Shown: positions 1-8,992, counted from the stretch's first letter. The stretch is DNA of 45,601 nt from Rhodospirillaceae bacterium UBA4468 (GCA_002389385.1 DGOK01000058.1:1-45601); one strand, 5' to 3'. A program made the numbers and translations. The notes: generated from the letters alone by a model not told the origin.

Positions 1-521
1 TTATCAACAATAGTCATCAGCGTTCGCGGAGACCGCAATCACGAGCATTTCCCAAAGGGTTATTCTAGTGTCTCGTGGGGTGTCAGAAAGTCACTAACGC
101 CCCTCGAGAGACGGGGTTATAGGCCGTCTAAGTCCGCACTGTCAAAATCTTTTTTAACTTTTTGTGAAATTATATTAAGCCGTTAAAAATAAACAGTTAT
201 TATATACGTTGCTTATCCATTCTGAGACGGGTCATCAATTTTTTAAATAATTTTAAGTAAACACCTACCAAATTGTGCACCGCAACAGAGAATCCTCTGA
301 TCAACATCGCAATGCTTTATTAATTTAATGCGGATATTATTGATTCCATTGAAAGAATCGGCACCCAAACATCTTGACAGGCGCAGGCCCGTCAAGGCAT
401 TTTGTGTTATTAATGAGACGGTACCCTGGGCAAAACACTAAAATCTCGGTCCGTCAGAGTTACAAACTGTACGCCATCTCGGTGAGATGGCTCTTTGGAT
501 TCTTGTAGGGGTCACCTGACG
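1..521. other. Gene-free leader region
   Basis: No convincing coding sequence is seen on either strand. The stretch is AT-rich from about 150 to 360. It holds a weak hairpin at 79-121 (GTCTC/GAGAC outer arms, GGGG/CCCC inner arms) and a clean hairpin at 473-491 just before the M23 gene. An ATG on the minus strand at 15-17 could begin a gene leaving the window to the left, but it has no Shine-Dalgarno sequence and only five codons are visible, so it is not called. Confidence 0.5.
473..491 (+). promoter_or_regulatory. Leader hairpin before M23 peptidase gene
   Basis: Perfect inverted repeat GCCATCTC - GGT - GAGATGGC. It ends 14 bases before the AGGGG ribosome site of the M23 gene. The following bases (TCTTTG) are too poor in T for a good intrinsic terminator. 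It may be a leader structure affecting translation or mRNA stability, or a weak attenuator. Confidence 0.4.
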
Positions 522-1889
522 ATGACAAATAAGGGTATCTTCGCAATTGCTGCTACATCGGCTGTGGCACTACTATTTGCGATGAATGTAGTGCAAGTCG
601 ATCTGAGTAGTGATGAGCAATCCGACACAGAAACGATGGCTTTGGCCCCTATTTCGCTCGGCAACCCTGCAATGGCGGCAACATTACAAACCCGTCGCCC
701 AGTCACACCTTTCCAAGAACCGATTCTAGCCGCCCTTCCCGCTATCTATAATCAGCGCCTAGAAGTCGGCAATGGTGACACATTAGCCAAGATCCTCATG
801 AAGGCCGGTGTTGATCGTACTGAAGCACACTATGCCATCAAGGCATTGACCGAATATTATAACCCGCGGCGCATTCGTCGTGGCCAGGACCTAACACTGA
901 CATTTGAGAGCGCTCCGCTCTCCGTCGATACACATACTCAGACAAATTCCGACACCTTTATTGGTTTCGCGCTTGAGCCCGACTATAAAACAGAGGTTCG
1001 CGTATCTCGGACAGCCACTGGCGATTTCAAGGCAGAGCAGCGGACAAAGAAACTAGATCGCAAGCCAGTCCACGCAGAAGGCACGATCAAGAATAGCTTA
1101 TATGTCGCGGGTCGCGATGCAGGTGTTCCGGCCGTTATAATTGCCCGCCTTATTCGCCTGCTTTCATGGGACGTAGATTTTCAGCGCGATATCCGTAAAG
1201 GAGATGCTTTCGAGGTTATGTACGAAAGCATCAGCGATAAGCATGGCAAACCTGTTTACAATGGTGCTGTGACTTTTGCAGCGCTCACGCTCAGCGGCAA
1301 ACAGATCACTGTTTATCGCCATGAGCTTAAAGATGGCACTGTTGATTACTTCGATGCAGATGGCAAAGCGTCACGTAAGGCGCTGATGCGGACACCAATC
1401 GATGGGGCACGCTTATCTTCGACATTTGGAAAACGTAAGCACCCTATTCTAGGCTATACACGGATGCATAAGGGTGTCGACTTTGCCGCACCAAGAGGCA
1501 CACCTGTTTATGCAGCGGGTCATGGTACTGTCGTTTACGCAGGACGTAAGGGCGGGTATGGCAATTACATCAAGCTACGCCACAACGGCACTTATGAGAC
1601 GGCCTATGCACACCTTAAAGGTTTCGCGCGGGGCGTGAGTAAAGGCAAGCGTGTCGAACAAGGCCAGGTCATCGGCTACGTCGGCACAACAGGTCGTTCT
1701 ACCGGTCCACACCTTCATTACGAAGTCATGATGTCGAACAATCAGGTTAATCCGCTCCGCGTTCGTATGCCTTCTGGTAAAACACTAAAGGGCAAATATT
1801 TAGCTCGTTTTAAGGCATTCCGTCAGGCGCAAGACCGCATCCTCGCTTCATTGAAGACCACTGAAGTTGCCAAACGAGGCAATGACTAA
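522..1889 (+). CDS. M23 family metallopeptidase (peptidoglycan endopeptidase)
   Basis: Likely murein endopeptidase of the MepM/LytM type, cutting peptide cross-links in the periplasm. The protein is 455 residues. A signal anchor lies at about 6-26, a LysM/OapA-like region at about 80-140 (with VGNGDTLAKILMKAGV), a Csd3-type middle domain follows, and the M23 domain is at about 300-420. Zinc ligands are visible in MHKGVDF (His about 316, Asp about 320) and in HLHYE (about 396), so it looks catalytically intact rather than an EnvC-like activator. An upstream TTG at 495 extends the frame, but the ATG at 522 has AGGGG nine bases before it and is followed directly by the hydrophobic signal, so 522 is preferred. 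The esterase gene follows after 12 bases and may be co-transcribed. Confidence 0.9.
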   Translation: MTNKGIFAIAATSAVALLFAMNVVQVDLSSDEQSDTETMALAPISLGNPAMAATLQTRRPVTPFQEPILAALPAIYNQRLEVGNGDTLAKILMKAGVDRTEAHYAIKALTEYYNPRRIRRGQDLTLTFESAPLSVDTHTQTNSDTFIGFALEPDYKTEVRVSRTATGDFKAEQRTKKLDRKPVHAEGTIKNSLYVAGRDAGVPAVIIARLIRLLSWDVDFQRDIRKGDAFEVMYESISDKHGKPVYNGAVTFAALTLSGKQITVYRHELKDGTVDYFDADGKASRKALMRTPIDGARLSSTFGKRKHPILGYTRMHKGVDFAAPRGTPVYAAGHGTVVYAGRKGGYGNYIKLRHNGTYETAYAHLKGFARGVSKGKRVEQGQVIGYVGTTGRSTGPHLHYEVMMSNNQVNPLRVRMPSGKTLKGKYLARFKAFRQAQDRILASLKTTEVAKRGND

Positions 1890-1901
1890 GCAGTTATATC
1901 C

Positions 1902-2681
1902 ATGAGCGCCGTAAGCCTTGTCACAAATGACCTGGGTGATGGCCCACCGACTTTAATTCTTCACGGGCTATTTGGTCGCCGACGTAACTGGCAAGCGATC
2001 CAGAAGCGCTTGGCAGACGATACACGTATCATCACAGCTGACCTTAGAAACCATGGGGATAGTCCATGGGACGACACCATGACTTACGAGGCTATGGCTA
2101 AGGATATCGCAGCGCTGATCAAAAGCCTGGACACCGGGCCTGCCGTTGTTGTGGGGCACTCTATGGGCGGCAAAGCGGCAATGGCATTGGCACTGAGTGA
2201 ACCTGACCTAGTTTCAGGCTTGATGTTGGTCGATATAGCCCCTGTCCCTTACGATCATGAATACGGACCATATATCGAAGCCATGCGATGTGTCCCTTTG
2301 GACAAGCTCTCGCGCCGCAGTGATGCGGAGGGTTATATGGAAACTGTGATTTCTGACCGTTCAATAAGGGCTTTTTTGCTGCAAAACCTTGGTCAGGAAA
2401 ATGGTAAGATCGCATGGCAAGTCAATCTGGATGCGATCGAGAATGGCCTGCCTGATATACTTGATTTTCCAGGCGCACTTGGCGATCCATACGAAGGGCC
2501 AACCCTGATGTTGCGTGGTGGAAACTCAGACTTTGTCTTGGATGAACATCACGCAGCAATAGAAGCACTATTCCCGATGGTAACGCATGATTTTGTTGAG
2601 AATGCGGGACACTGGATTCATGCAGAAAAGCCTGCGGAAGTCATTGATCAAATCAAATCATTCATCGACAGCGTTCATTAA
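1902..2681 (+). CDS. Alpha/beta hydrolase, YbfF-type esterase
   Basis: Serine hydrolase of 259 residues, close to the usual size of the YbfF/ABHD11 group. The oxyanion-loop motif HGLFGRRRNW is near residue 21 and the nucleophile elbow GHSMGG near 85-90 (Ser about 87). A late Asp in DFVLDEH (about 207) and His in AGHWIHAE (about 236) complete a plausible triad. No signal peptide is visible, so it should be cytosolic. Known relatives cleave short acyl esters and acyl thioesters; the physiological substrate is not evident here. It follows the M23 gene by 12 bases and its stop overlaps the stop of the convergent TPR gene by four bases. Confidence 0.85.
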   Translation: MSAVSLVTNDLGDGPPTLILHGLFGRRRNWQAIQKRLADDTRIITADLRNHGDSPWDDTMTYEAMAKDIAALIKSLDTGPAVVVGHSMGGKAAMALALSEPDLVSGLMLVDIAPVPYDHEYGPYIEAMRCVPLDKLSRRSDAEGYMETVISDRSIRAFLLQNLGQENGKIAWQVNLDAIENGLPDILDFPGALGDPYEGPTLMLRGGNSDFVLDEHHAAIEALFPMVTHDFVENAGHWIHAEKPAEVIDQIKSFIDSVH

Positions 2682-4072
2682 CCGTCGTTCATGACCGTTG
2701 TATCGCAGAACTGGCGACGCTTTTTCAATTGCGAGCATAGTGACTTTGCTTGGGTAACTGACGGAAGCGGGCCTACCTTAAGACGGTAATATGTCCCTTT
2801 ACTCCCAAGTCGAACCTTACTCACTTCGTGATCCAGTGCGCCAAGGACTTTGCCGTGCGCACGTTTGATTTGAAGCCAGCCACTTTCAGCCTGTTTGGCC
2901 GAACGATAAGACGCCAAGTGGACAGCAGGTTGAGGGCCTGAAGGCTTTTCAGGCTCTTTCGCTGCCATCTGTTTCGGTGCACCCGGCGTTATAGCCTTTG
3001 GCGCCGCCCCAGCAGGTGTGCCACCTGCGGCCATCTGAACGGACAATTCAATCGCACGGCGCTCACGTGCATATTCGCCTTCAGAGATATACCCGGCATC
3101 GCGCAGCATTTCGAGGCGACGAATAGAATCAGCACCTTCCATTAGCTCGCGTGGCTGAGGTGCTGGATCAGCGACCATTATAGGTGCTGACGGCATCATG
3201 GCATCAAGGATCATGCCTCGCTCTGCAGAATGTTGTGAAACTGAAATTGCACGCATCTCTAGAGCACGGCTAATTGCGCGAAGGCGTGCTGAAATCTGTT
3301 CCGTTGTCGGCACAGGACGATCAAGACCTGCTGCTGGCGGCGGAGACGTTAGCGGCAACAAAGCCCCAATGTTTGATCCGCGTCGCTGCGCATATTCTTC
3401 CTGCGTGACCAACCCTTGATCACGAAGCGCTTTAATCGTGCTAAAGCGCGAAATCATGTTTGCGTCGCCACCAACAAATTTTCCAATTGAGGAAGGTGCC
3501 ATCGCCATACCACTGCCCCCAGTAGGAGCCTTCATGGACGGCGGCGCGCTTGCAACCTGTGTAGTTGAACGGCCAAGCATCACGTCGCCAGATGGTGCAC
3601 CACCAATGGGTCCCGTAACGGTTCTCGACAACGACGCATTGGTCGTGCCGCCTGTTTCAAGAAGCGAGAGATTTACACTTGCGACCTGTGAAGCCGGACG
3701 AGTCGTCAACGTGTTCCATACAACAAATTGCTCACTGTCATCAGGTCGAATGGCCAAAACAGCTTCATACATTTCGCGTGAACGAACGAATTGCCCAGTG
3801 TTCTGATACAAAATTCCTGATCCAAGTAATGCATGAATATCTCTGGAATTCGCTTTAAGTGCTTTTTGAAAATGTCCTTCAGCAGTGACGTAATTACCCT
3901 TCGCCATTTCTGCAAGGCCAAGCTCTGCCTGATCATTCACTTTGAAAGGGCTTGATGCCCAGAATGATTCTTCAAATATCCCACTGGTAAAAGCAGCACA
4001 GCCACTCAACAAGCTCGCGGCAAAACACAGTGGCACCACCTTCTTAAAAATGCGTCCAAACCTGTTTGTCAT
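2678..4072 (-). CDS. Lipoprotein with TPR, SHOCT-like repeats and SPOR domain
   Basis: Protein of 464 residues. It has a lipoprotein signal (lipobox LLSGC, Cys about 24), then TPR-type helices at about 45-120 (AEMAKGNYVTAEGHFQKAL, then NTGQFVRSREMYEAVL). A low-complexity Ala/Gly/Pro stretch follows. Then come helical hairpins resembling SHOCT: IKALRDQGLVTQEEYAQRR, a more diverged ISRALEMRAISVSQHSAERG, and RRLEMLRDAGYISEGEYARE. The C-terminal 80 residues (from VHLASYRSAKQAESGW) fit a SPOR domain, which binds denuded septal peptidoglycan. Together this suggests an envelope or septum scaffold. The longer reading frame starts at 4144, but the ATG at 4072 is preceded by GAGGGGAC and immediately opens the signal peptide. 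Its specific role is unknown. Confidence 0.75.
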   Translation of the reverse strand: MTNRFGRIFKKVVPLCFAASLLSGCAAFTSGIFEESFWASSPFKVNDQAELGLAEMAKGNYVTAEGHFQKALKANSRDIHALLGSGILYQNTGQFVRSREMYEAVLAIRPDDSEQFVVWNTLTTRPASQVASVNLSLLETGGTTNASLSRTVTGPIGGAPSGDVMLGRSTTQVASAPPSMKAPTGGSGMAMAPSSIGKFVGGDANMISRFSTIKALRDQGLVTQEEYAQRRGSNIGALLPLTSPPPAAGLDRPVPTTEQISARLRAISRALEMRAISVSQHSAERGMILDAMMPSAPIMVADPAPQPRELMEGADSIRRLEMLRDAGYISEGEYARERRAIELSVQMAAGGTPAGAAPKAITPGAPKQMAAKEPEKPSGPQPAVHLASYRSAKQAESGWLQIKRAHGKVLGALDHEVSKVRLGSKGTYYRLKVGPLPSVTQAKSLCSQLKKRRQFCDTTVMNDG

Positions 4073-4252
4073 GCTGTCCCCTCTTGATGTGTTTAAGTGG
4101 GAGAATTCAAGCCCTATGTAGGACATTGCAATCTTCCACAACACTTTGCTACCTCTACTAAATATAGGTATAGAGATCTTAGAGGATACTAATCTTTGAC
4201 TAAAAAATCACAAGAAAAATGTCATTTACGTTAAAACAGGCGTAAAACCAGC

Positions 4253-4834
4253 CTACTTGGCTTTTTCTTCTTCCGATGCATCGACATTACTTTCGAGTTC
4301 AGCGCAACCGAGTATGTTCAAAAATGGTAATTTTGCTATCGTACCATCACCCATTTGCAGAGCGCCTTTAATGATCAAAATGTCTGAAATAAGTTCAAAC
4401 TCAAGAGCTTCGTTAATCGCCGCAATCAGGCGCTGATCTTCACTTTTTTCCTCAGGAGACTTTGACATCCGAGACACCCGTTCATTTGATACAGGATCAA
4501 AGATATAGGCCAAAGTCATTGGATGCGCATACCAAGCGATTATGAGTGCATCACTAACCCTAGGGCCGAGCTTACATACGTGTCCCACCTGATCTTTAGA
4601 AATAACAGTCAGCACAGGGGTAACGGGAATGTTTGAAACTGACTTACTCGATGCACGACGTTTTACCGGGGCCAATATCGGCCGCATTTGCACATGCGAT
4701 TCGCTCGGTCCACGTGCGCCAGAGGTCTGATTGAGCTTAAGTTCGTCACTCTGCGCCCACGATAACGATGGTTGCGCGACTAGAAACAAGCCTGCAGCGG
4801 TCAAAAAAACTAAAGATAGAATAATACGTCTCAT
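4253..4834 (-). CDS. Exported protein of unknown function
   Basis: Protein of 193 residues that I do not recognise. Residues 1-27 form a clear signal peptide (LFLVAQPSLSWAQS, cleavage after AWAQ-like SWAQ), so it is periplasmic or surface-located. Residues 30-70 are basic, proline-containing and probably disordered. Residues 75-170 look folded, with helix-like segments near SDALIIAWYAHPMTLAYIF and ELISDILIIKGALQMG. The tail is acidic. Two cysteines (in VCKLG and LGCAE) could form a disulfide. It lies in the same direction as the TPR/SPOR gene but is separated from it by 180 bases, so co-transcription is uncertain. Confidence 0.65.
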   Translation of the reverse strand: MRRIILSLVFLTAAGLFLVAQPSLSWAQSDELKLNQTSGARGPSESHVQMRPILAPVKRRASSKSVSNIPVTPVLTVISKDQVGHVCKLGPRVSDALIIAWYAHPMTLAYIFDPVSNERVSRMSKSPEEKSEDQRLIAAINEALEFELISDILIIKGALQMGDGTIAKLPFLNILGCAELESNVDASEEEKAK

Positions 4835-4895
4835 GGCACCATCCTCGACACAGAATACGGCGATTTTATGATACCGTTTATTGTTCCGCTAAACA

Positions 4896-5381
4896 CTAAA
4901 GGTTTTTCTCCATATAAACCACGCCCGGAAGTGGATTTTCGTAATAAGGCGCCGTTTCATCAAAACCCATAGACGCATACATCTTTATCGCCACTTTGAG
5001 ATGCGGCAACGTATCCAGAACCATCATTTGGTACCCCGCTTCTTTTGCGAAAGAGACAACGATGTTAGCAAGTATGCGACCCAGCCCCTGGCCTCGAAAT
5101 GCTTCGCGAACATAAAGCCGTTTCATTTCTGAACGGCCCGGCTCATTCAGTCCGACCGGCCGAAGGGCGACAACGCCTGCGACATGACCATTTTGACGTG
5201 CGATAAAGATTTCACCACGAGGCGGCGCGTATTTACCTGGTAGCGTCGACAACTCATTTTCAAAATCCTGAAAACAAAGATCTACACCAAGCCATTCTTG
5301 ATATTCACGAAACATATCGCCAGCAACTCCGATATTTTCAGCTGATCTCGCAACTTGAATATCAAAATCATCTAAACTCAT
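4896..5381 (-). CDS. GNAT family N-acetyltransferase
   Basis: Acetyl-CoA dependent acyltransferase of 161 residues, typical for a single GNAT domain. The acetyl-CoA binding motif is visible as REAFRGQGLGRILA (about 92-105), preceded by the strand MKRLYV and followed by GYQMMVLDTL and YASMGF, the usual C-terminal strand-helix. The acceptor substrate is not known; the family acetylates amines, amino acids, antibiotics and proteins. Its ATG overlaps the stop of the PhzF-like gene (ATGA), so the two are translationally coupled. It is the last gene of the operon headed by the EamA transporter, which suggests a small amino-containing metabolite as substrate (inference). Confidence 0.85.
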   Translation of the reverse strand: MSLDDFDIQVARSAENIGVAGDMFREYQEWLGVDLCFQDFENELSTLPGKYAPPRGEIFIARQNGHVAGVVALRPVGLNEPGRSEMKRLYVREAFRGQGLGRILANIVVSFAKEAGYQMMVLDTLPHLKVAIKMYASMGFDETAPYYENPLPGVVYMEKNL

Positions 5382-6160
5382 ATTGTGAATGTACCCTTGA
5401 TCACTGTCCGCGCTTTACCGGTCAGAACCACGCGATCACCTTCCAGCAAGCAATACAGGTCCCCCGAACGCGCGGAGACTTGCCGAGCATGGATTTGAGC
5501 TTTGCCCAAAACGCCTGACCAGTAAGGAACAATGGTGCAATGAGCAGAACCAGTAACAGGATCTTCATCAATACCAGCATGTGGCGCAAAATACCGCGAA
5601 GCACAGTCCGACTGGTCGCCAGGTGCCGTAATGATCAATCCCATACCGTCCATATTCTTGATGTAACCAAAGTCAGGATTAACAGCACGAACCACGGCTT
5701 CATTTTCGAGAACAGCCATATTCATAACGGCTTTAAGGAACTTCACAGGCTCAATGCCGATAGCCTCAGCCAAGCCAGCTGGTGCAGGTCGTTCTTCCGC
5801 CACCATTACAGGGAAATCCATCGCCAATAAATCGCCATCGCGACTAACGGTCAGTGTCCCGCTACGAGTCTCGAATGCAACGCTGGCGCGGTCGGGTTCC
5901 AATTCATTTAGAATCAACCAAGCCGTTGCCAAGGTCGCATGTCCACATAGATCCACTTCAATTTTTGGTGTAAACCAACGCAACAGAAACCCATCTCCTT
6001 CGGGTACATAAAAAGCCGTATCGGATACATTGTTCTCAAGCGCAATGGACTGCATGACGTCATCAGGCAACCATTCCTGCAATGGGCATACCGCAGCTGG
6101 ATTGCCACCAAACGGCTTGTCCGTAAATGCATCCAACTGAAAAATCGGAATTGTTGTCAT
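5378..6160 (-). CDS. PhzF family isomerase-like protein
   Basis: Protein of 260 residues with the diaminopimelate-epimerase fold of the PhzF family. Family marks are FTDKPFGGNPAAVC near the N-terminus, VDLCGHATLATAW at about 70-82 and DPVTGSAHC at about 200-208. PhzF of phenazine producers isomerises dihydro-3-hydroxyanthranilate; most chromosomal relatives, including this one, have no assigned substrate and no phenazine genes nearby. At the position where PhzF carries its catalytic Glu (N-x-S-E), the sequence reads NVSDTAF, so Asp replaces Glu. It starts three bases after the dehydrogenase gene and overlaps the GNAT gene, so it is an internal operon member. The reaction remains unknown. Confidence 0.85.
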   Translation of the reverse strand: MTTIPIFQLDAFTDKPFGGNPAAVCPLQEWLPDDVMQSIALENNVSDTAFYVPEGDGFLLRWFTPKIEVDLCGHATLATAWLILNELEPDRASVAFETRSGTLTVSRDGDLLAMDFPVMVAEERPAPAGLAEAIGIEPVKFLKAVMNMAVLENEAVVRAVNPDFGYIKNMDGMGLIITAPGDQSDCASRYFAPHAGIDEDPVTGSAHCTIVPYWSGVLGKAQIHARQVSARSGDLYCLLEGDRVVLTGKARTVIKGTFTI

Positions 6161-6163
6161 ACT

Positions 6164-7234
6164 TTAATTTCCTAATTCTTCCTCAAGTGCACGGCACATA
6201 TCTTCTGTTGTGCCATTACCACCCATGTCCGGTGTCTTTGGCCCATAACCTTTCAAAAGGTTTTCAATAGCACGGATCATATCGGCAGCAGCTTCAGTAT
6301 GACCAAGATGATCCAACATCATCGAGGCGCACCAAACAGTTCCAATGGGATTGGCAATACCCTGCCCTGCAATATCAGGGGCTGATCCGTGTACAGGCTC
6401 AAACATTGAAGGATGTTCTCGCTCAGGATTGATATTTCCGCTCGGTGCAATCGCTATGGTGCCGGTAATGCCAGGTCCAAGATCAGATAAAATATCACCA
6501 AACAAGTTCGATCCAACGACAACATCAAACCAGTCCGGGTTCGTGACGAACCGGGCAGCCAGAATATCGATATGGAACTTTGCCGTTTCGATATCAGGAT
6601 ACTCAGCAGAAATGAGTTCGAAGCGCTCATCCCAATACGGCATCGAATGAATGATACCATTCGATTTCGTTGCAGACGTTACACTTTTTCGAGCCCGTGT
6701 CTTTGCCATCTCAAACGCATAACGCATGATCCTATCTGTTCCCTTGCGGGTAAAGATAGACTGTTGAGATACGAACTCTTCATCGGTGCCGGCATACATA
6801 CGCCCACCAATTTCTGAATACTCGCCTTCATTATTTTCTCGGACGATGACCATATCGATATCGCCCGGCTTACGTCCTACGAGGGGGCAGTCGACACCTT
6901 CAAATAATCGCACAGGACGCAACGAAACATACTGTTTGTATTCACGCCGGATTGGGATCAACAGCCCCCATAGGGAAACGTGATCTGCAACCCCTGGATA
7001 ACCAACGGCACCCAATAGAATACTGTCGTGGCCACCGATATCGGCAAGACCTTCTTCTGGCATCATCGCGCCTTTTTTGTGGAAGCGCTCGCAGCTCCAG
7101 TCTTTCTCGTCGAAAGTGAACCCCAGGTCATGCTTACGCGCAACGGCCTCAAGAATTCGGCACGTTGGCGGCACAACTTCATTACCGATACCGTCACCTG
7201 GAATAACCGCGATTTTATATGCGTTCGTCGACAA
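6164..7234 (-). CDS. Tartrate / D-malate dehydrogenase-like beta-decarboxylating dehydrogenase
   Basis: NAD(P)- and Mg/Mn-dependent oxidative decarboxylase of the isocitrate/isopropylmalate dehydrogenase superfamily, 356 residues. Family marks are IPGDGIGNEV at the N-terminus, IVRENNEGEYSEIGGR (substrate loop), the metal-binding Asp cluster in GSNLFGDILSDLGPGI and the nucleotide loop EPVHGSAPDIAGQGIANP. The Glu-Asn-rich loop and overall wording resemble TtuC/DmlA enzymes acting on tartrate or D-malate rather than LeuB; substrate choice needs assay. The frame extends upstream to 7267, but TTG at 7234 has AGGAGA seven bases ahead and begins STNAYKIAVIPG, so it is chosen. It sits in the MocR-linked operon between AlaX and PhzF genes. 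Confidence 0.85.
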   Translation of the reverse strand: MSTNAYKIAVIPGDGIGNEVVPPTCRILEAVARKHDLGFTFDEKDWSCERFHKKGAMMPEEGLADIGGHDSILLGAVGYPGVADHVSLWGLLIPIRREYKQYVSLRPVRLFEGVDCPLVGRKPGDIDMVIVRENNEGEYSEIGGRMYAGTDEEFVSQQSIFTRKGTDRIMRYAFEMAKTRARKSVTSATKSNGIIHSMPYWDERFELISAEYPDIETAKFHIDILAARFVTNPDWFDVVVGSNLFGDILSDLGPGITGTIAIAPSGNINPEREHPSMFEPVHGSAPDIAGQGIANPIGTVWCASMMLDHLGHTEAAADMIRAIENLLKGYGPKTPDMGGNGTTEDMCRALEEELGN

Positions 7235-7253
7235 ATCTTCTCTCCTAAATTTG

Positions 7254-7970
7254 TTATGGCGTGGCAAAGTGGATGTTTACGCGCCGATTATGCTTACCCT
7301 TGTTTTCGATCTTTCCAACTCGAAGCGCACCGATTTCGGATGTATTTGCAACGTGTGTCCCGCCGCAAGGCTGCAGATCAACGCCATCTGATATCTCGAT
7401 CAAGCGAACTTTACCTGCCCCCATAGGCGGCTTCACGGACATTGTGCGGACCATATCTTCGTTCTCAGACATCTCAGCGTCCGTAATCCAACGATGGCTC
7501 ATCGGATGCGCACCTTCCACGAGTGAATTCAATTTCGCTGAAATAGCTTCTTTATCTAGATTGGTATCCGGCAGGTCAAAGTCCAGGCGACTTTTTTCTT
7601 CGCCAATTTGACCACCAGTCACGCCCCCTTCGATGCACGCGCACAGCAAGTGTAGCGCCGAATGCATTCGCATCATTTTATAGCGGCGATCCCAATCGAT
7701 CTCGCATGTAATGACATCGCCAGCATTTAAAGACGGCGCACCTTCGGCAGTCACATGTATATGGCTGCCGCTTTCTTTATCTTTAACCGTGTTCGTGATT
7801 TCAATACGCTGACCATCTTGAGTTATCAGCGCTCCGGTATCGCCAGGTTGGCCACCACCCATTGGATAAAAGATCGTCCAGTCCAGGATGATACCTTGCG
7901 CGTCAGCACCGACAACTGTTGCGTCACACGTTTTCATGTAAGCGTCTTCACGAAATAATTCTTCGGTCAC
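7254..7970 (-). CDS. AlaX-type alanyl-tRNA editing protein
   Basis: Free-standing homologue of the AlaRS editing domain, 238 residues, matching AlaX-M/II size. The four zinc ligands are visible: HSALH (two His, near residue 105) and CGGTH (Cys and His, near 205). The N-terminal FYPMGGGQPGDTG motif is also characteristic. Known AlaX proteins hydrolyse Ser-tRNA(Ala) and sometimes Gly-tRNA(Ala). The start is set at GTG 7970 because GGAGAGA lies seven bases upstream; the ATG at 8000 has no comparable site. Its place beside a PLP-dependent hydroxy-amino-acid dehydratase and an exporter suggests it may protect translation against an amino acid handled by the operon, or may deacylate another species (inference). 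Confidence 0.88.
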   Translation of the reverse strand: MTEELFREDAYMKTCDATVVGADAQGIILDWTIFYPMGGGQPGDTGALITQDGQRIEITNTVKDKESGSHIHVTAEGAPSLNAGDVITCEIDWDRRYKMMRMHSALHLLCACIEGGVTGGQIGEEKSRLDFDLPDTNLDKEAISAKLNSLVEGAHPMSHRWITDAEMSENEDMVRTMSVKPPMGAGKVRLIEISDGVDLQPCGGTHVANTSEIGALRVGKIENKGKHNRRVNIHFATP

Positions 7971-8015
7971 CTGTTCTCTCCACCCGTTGCTTATTTGCAT
8001 ATTGGATTCTATGGC

Positions 8016-8992
8016 TCAGCTCCAGCGACTGCAATCCGTGCACAGTGCTTTTTGTAACTGTGCCCGATCGGCATTCCCACCTGTCAAAATAACACCAACT
8101 TTCTTACCAGCCATCTTGTCTTTTTCTTTGAGCAGTCCAGCCAAAGGTCCAGCGCCCGCACCCTCGGCGATATTATGCGTATCGAAAAAATATGCCTGCA
8201 TTGCCGCGTAAAATTCTTCTTCAGCAATTCGTACGAACCGCTCAGCACCCGCATGGATAATTTCTAAAGCTCCTAAATCCGGACTTCGGCATGCAACCCC
8301 ATCAGCGAAGGTATTCGCATCATCTGTCTCTATTGATTTCCCCGCTTCAAAAGACAGCGCATACGCCGGCGCATTCTCGGCAACAATGCCAACAATCTTC
8401 GTCTTAAGACCTAAACCGTCACGTGCAGAAATAAATCCCCCATGCCCGACCCCATGCCAACGGGCACGTAAATCGTATCCAGGTCAGGATGTGCCTGCAT
8501 CAGCTCCAGGCCATACGTTGCGACGCCAGCAACCAAATGTGGATGGAACGGCGGGATCATATGAAGCCCTTCACGTTCGCCGGCACGACCTGCTTCTTCA
8601 CGGCTTTCCTGGAAGTCATCACCAAATTCAACAAGTTCACAGCCATAAGCCTGCATCGCAGCATTCTTCTCGAGATTGTTCCCATGTGGCACATAAATGA
8701 CAGATCGGAATCCTGCAGCCGTCGCAGCCCGGGCCACCGATTGACCATGATTGCCACGCGTTGCTGTAATCACAGCCGGACAGTCAGCTTCGTTGTCTTT
8801 GAGTTGCTGCATATAGTTGAGACCACCACGAATTTTAAACGCTCCAATCGGCGTGTGATTCTCGTGCTTCACAATGACTTCAGTGCCTGCGCGTGCATTC
8901 AAAAGTGGCCATGATATTTCAGGTGTTGGCCGCATATGCTGATAAACAACTTTGGCTGCGGCTTCGATATCTTTAAGGGGAATAGAGCTCAT
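8016..8992 (-). pseudogene. Threonine/serine dehydratase-like PLP enzyme, frameshifted
   Basis: Fold-type II PLP enzyme of the threonine ammonia-lyase/serine racemase/3-hydroxyaspartate dehydratase group. The first part (8992 down to about 8440) carries the Schiff-base Lys in GAFKIRGGL and the PLP motif TRGNHGQSVARAA. At a run of five C on the plus strand (8437-8441; G on the coding strand) the frame breaks inside the glycine loop GMGSGMG. The remainder continues without a stop in the -1 related frame: GGFISARDGLGLKTKIVG, then down to ILTGGNAD and a stop at 8016. Adding one G restores a 325-residue protein. It overlaps the EamA gene by four bases. It may be a true pseudogene, a slippage-controlled gene or a sequencing error in a homopolymer. 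Confidence 0.85.

Noticed and set aside
1..17. Possible start (ATG on minus strand) of a gene leaving the window, and a TTATCAACA word resembling a DnaA box
   Set aside because: Only five codons are visible with no ribosome site, and a single mismatched DnaA-like word without a cluster does not support an origin.
4225..4246. TTTACG/CGTAAA inverted repeat at the 3' end of the unknown exported gene
   Set aside because: Six AT-rich pairs with a ten-base loop and no T tract; too weak to call as terminator or operator.
5378..6160. Phenazine biosynthesis gene
   Set aside because: No other phz gene is near, and the family is mostly unrelated to phenazines.
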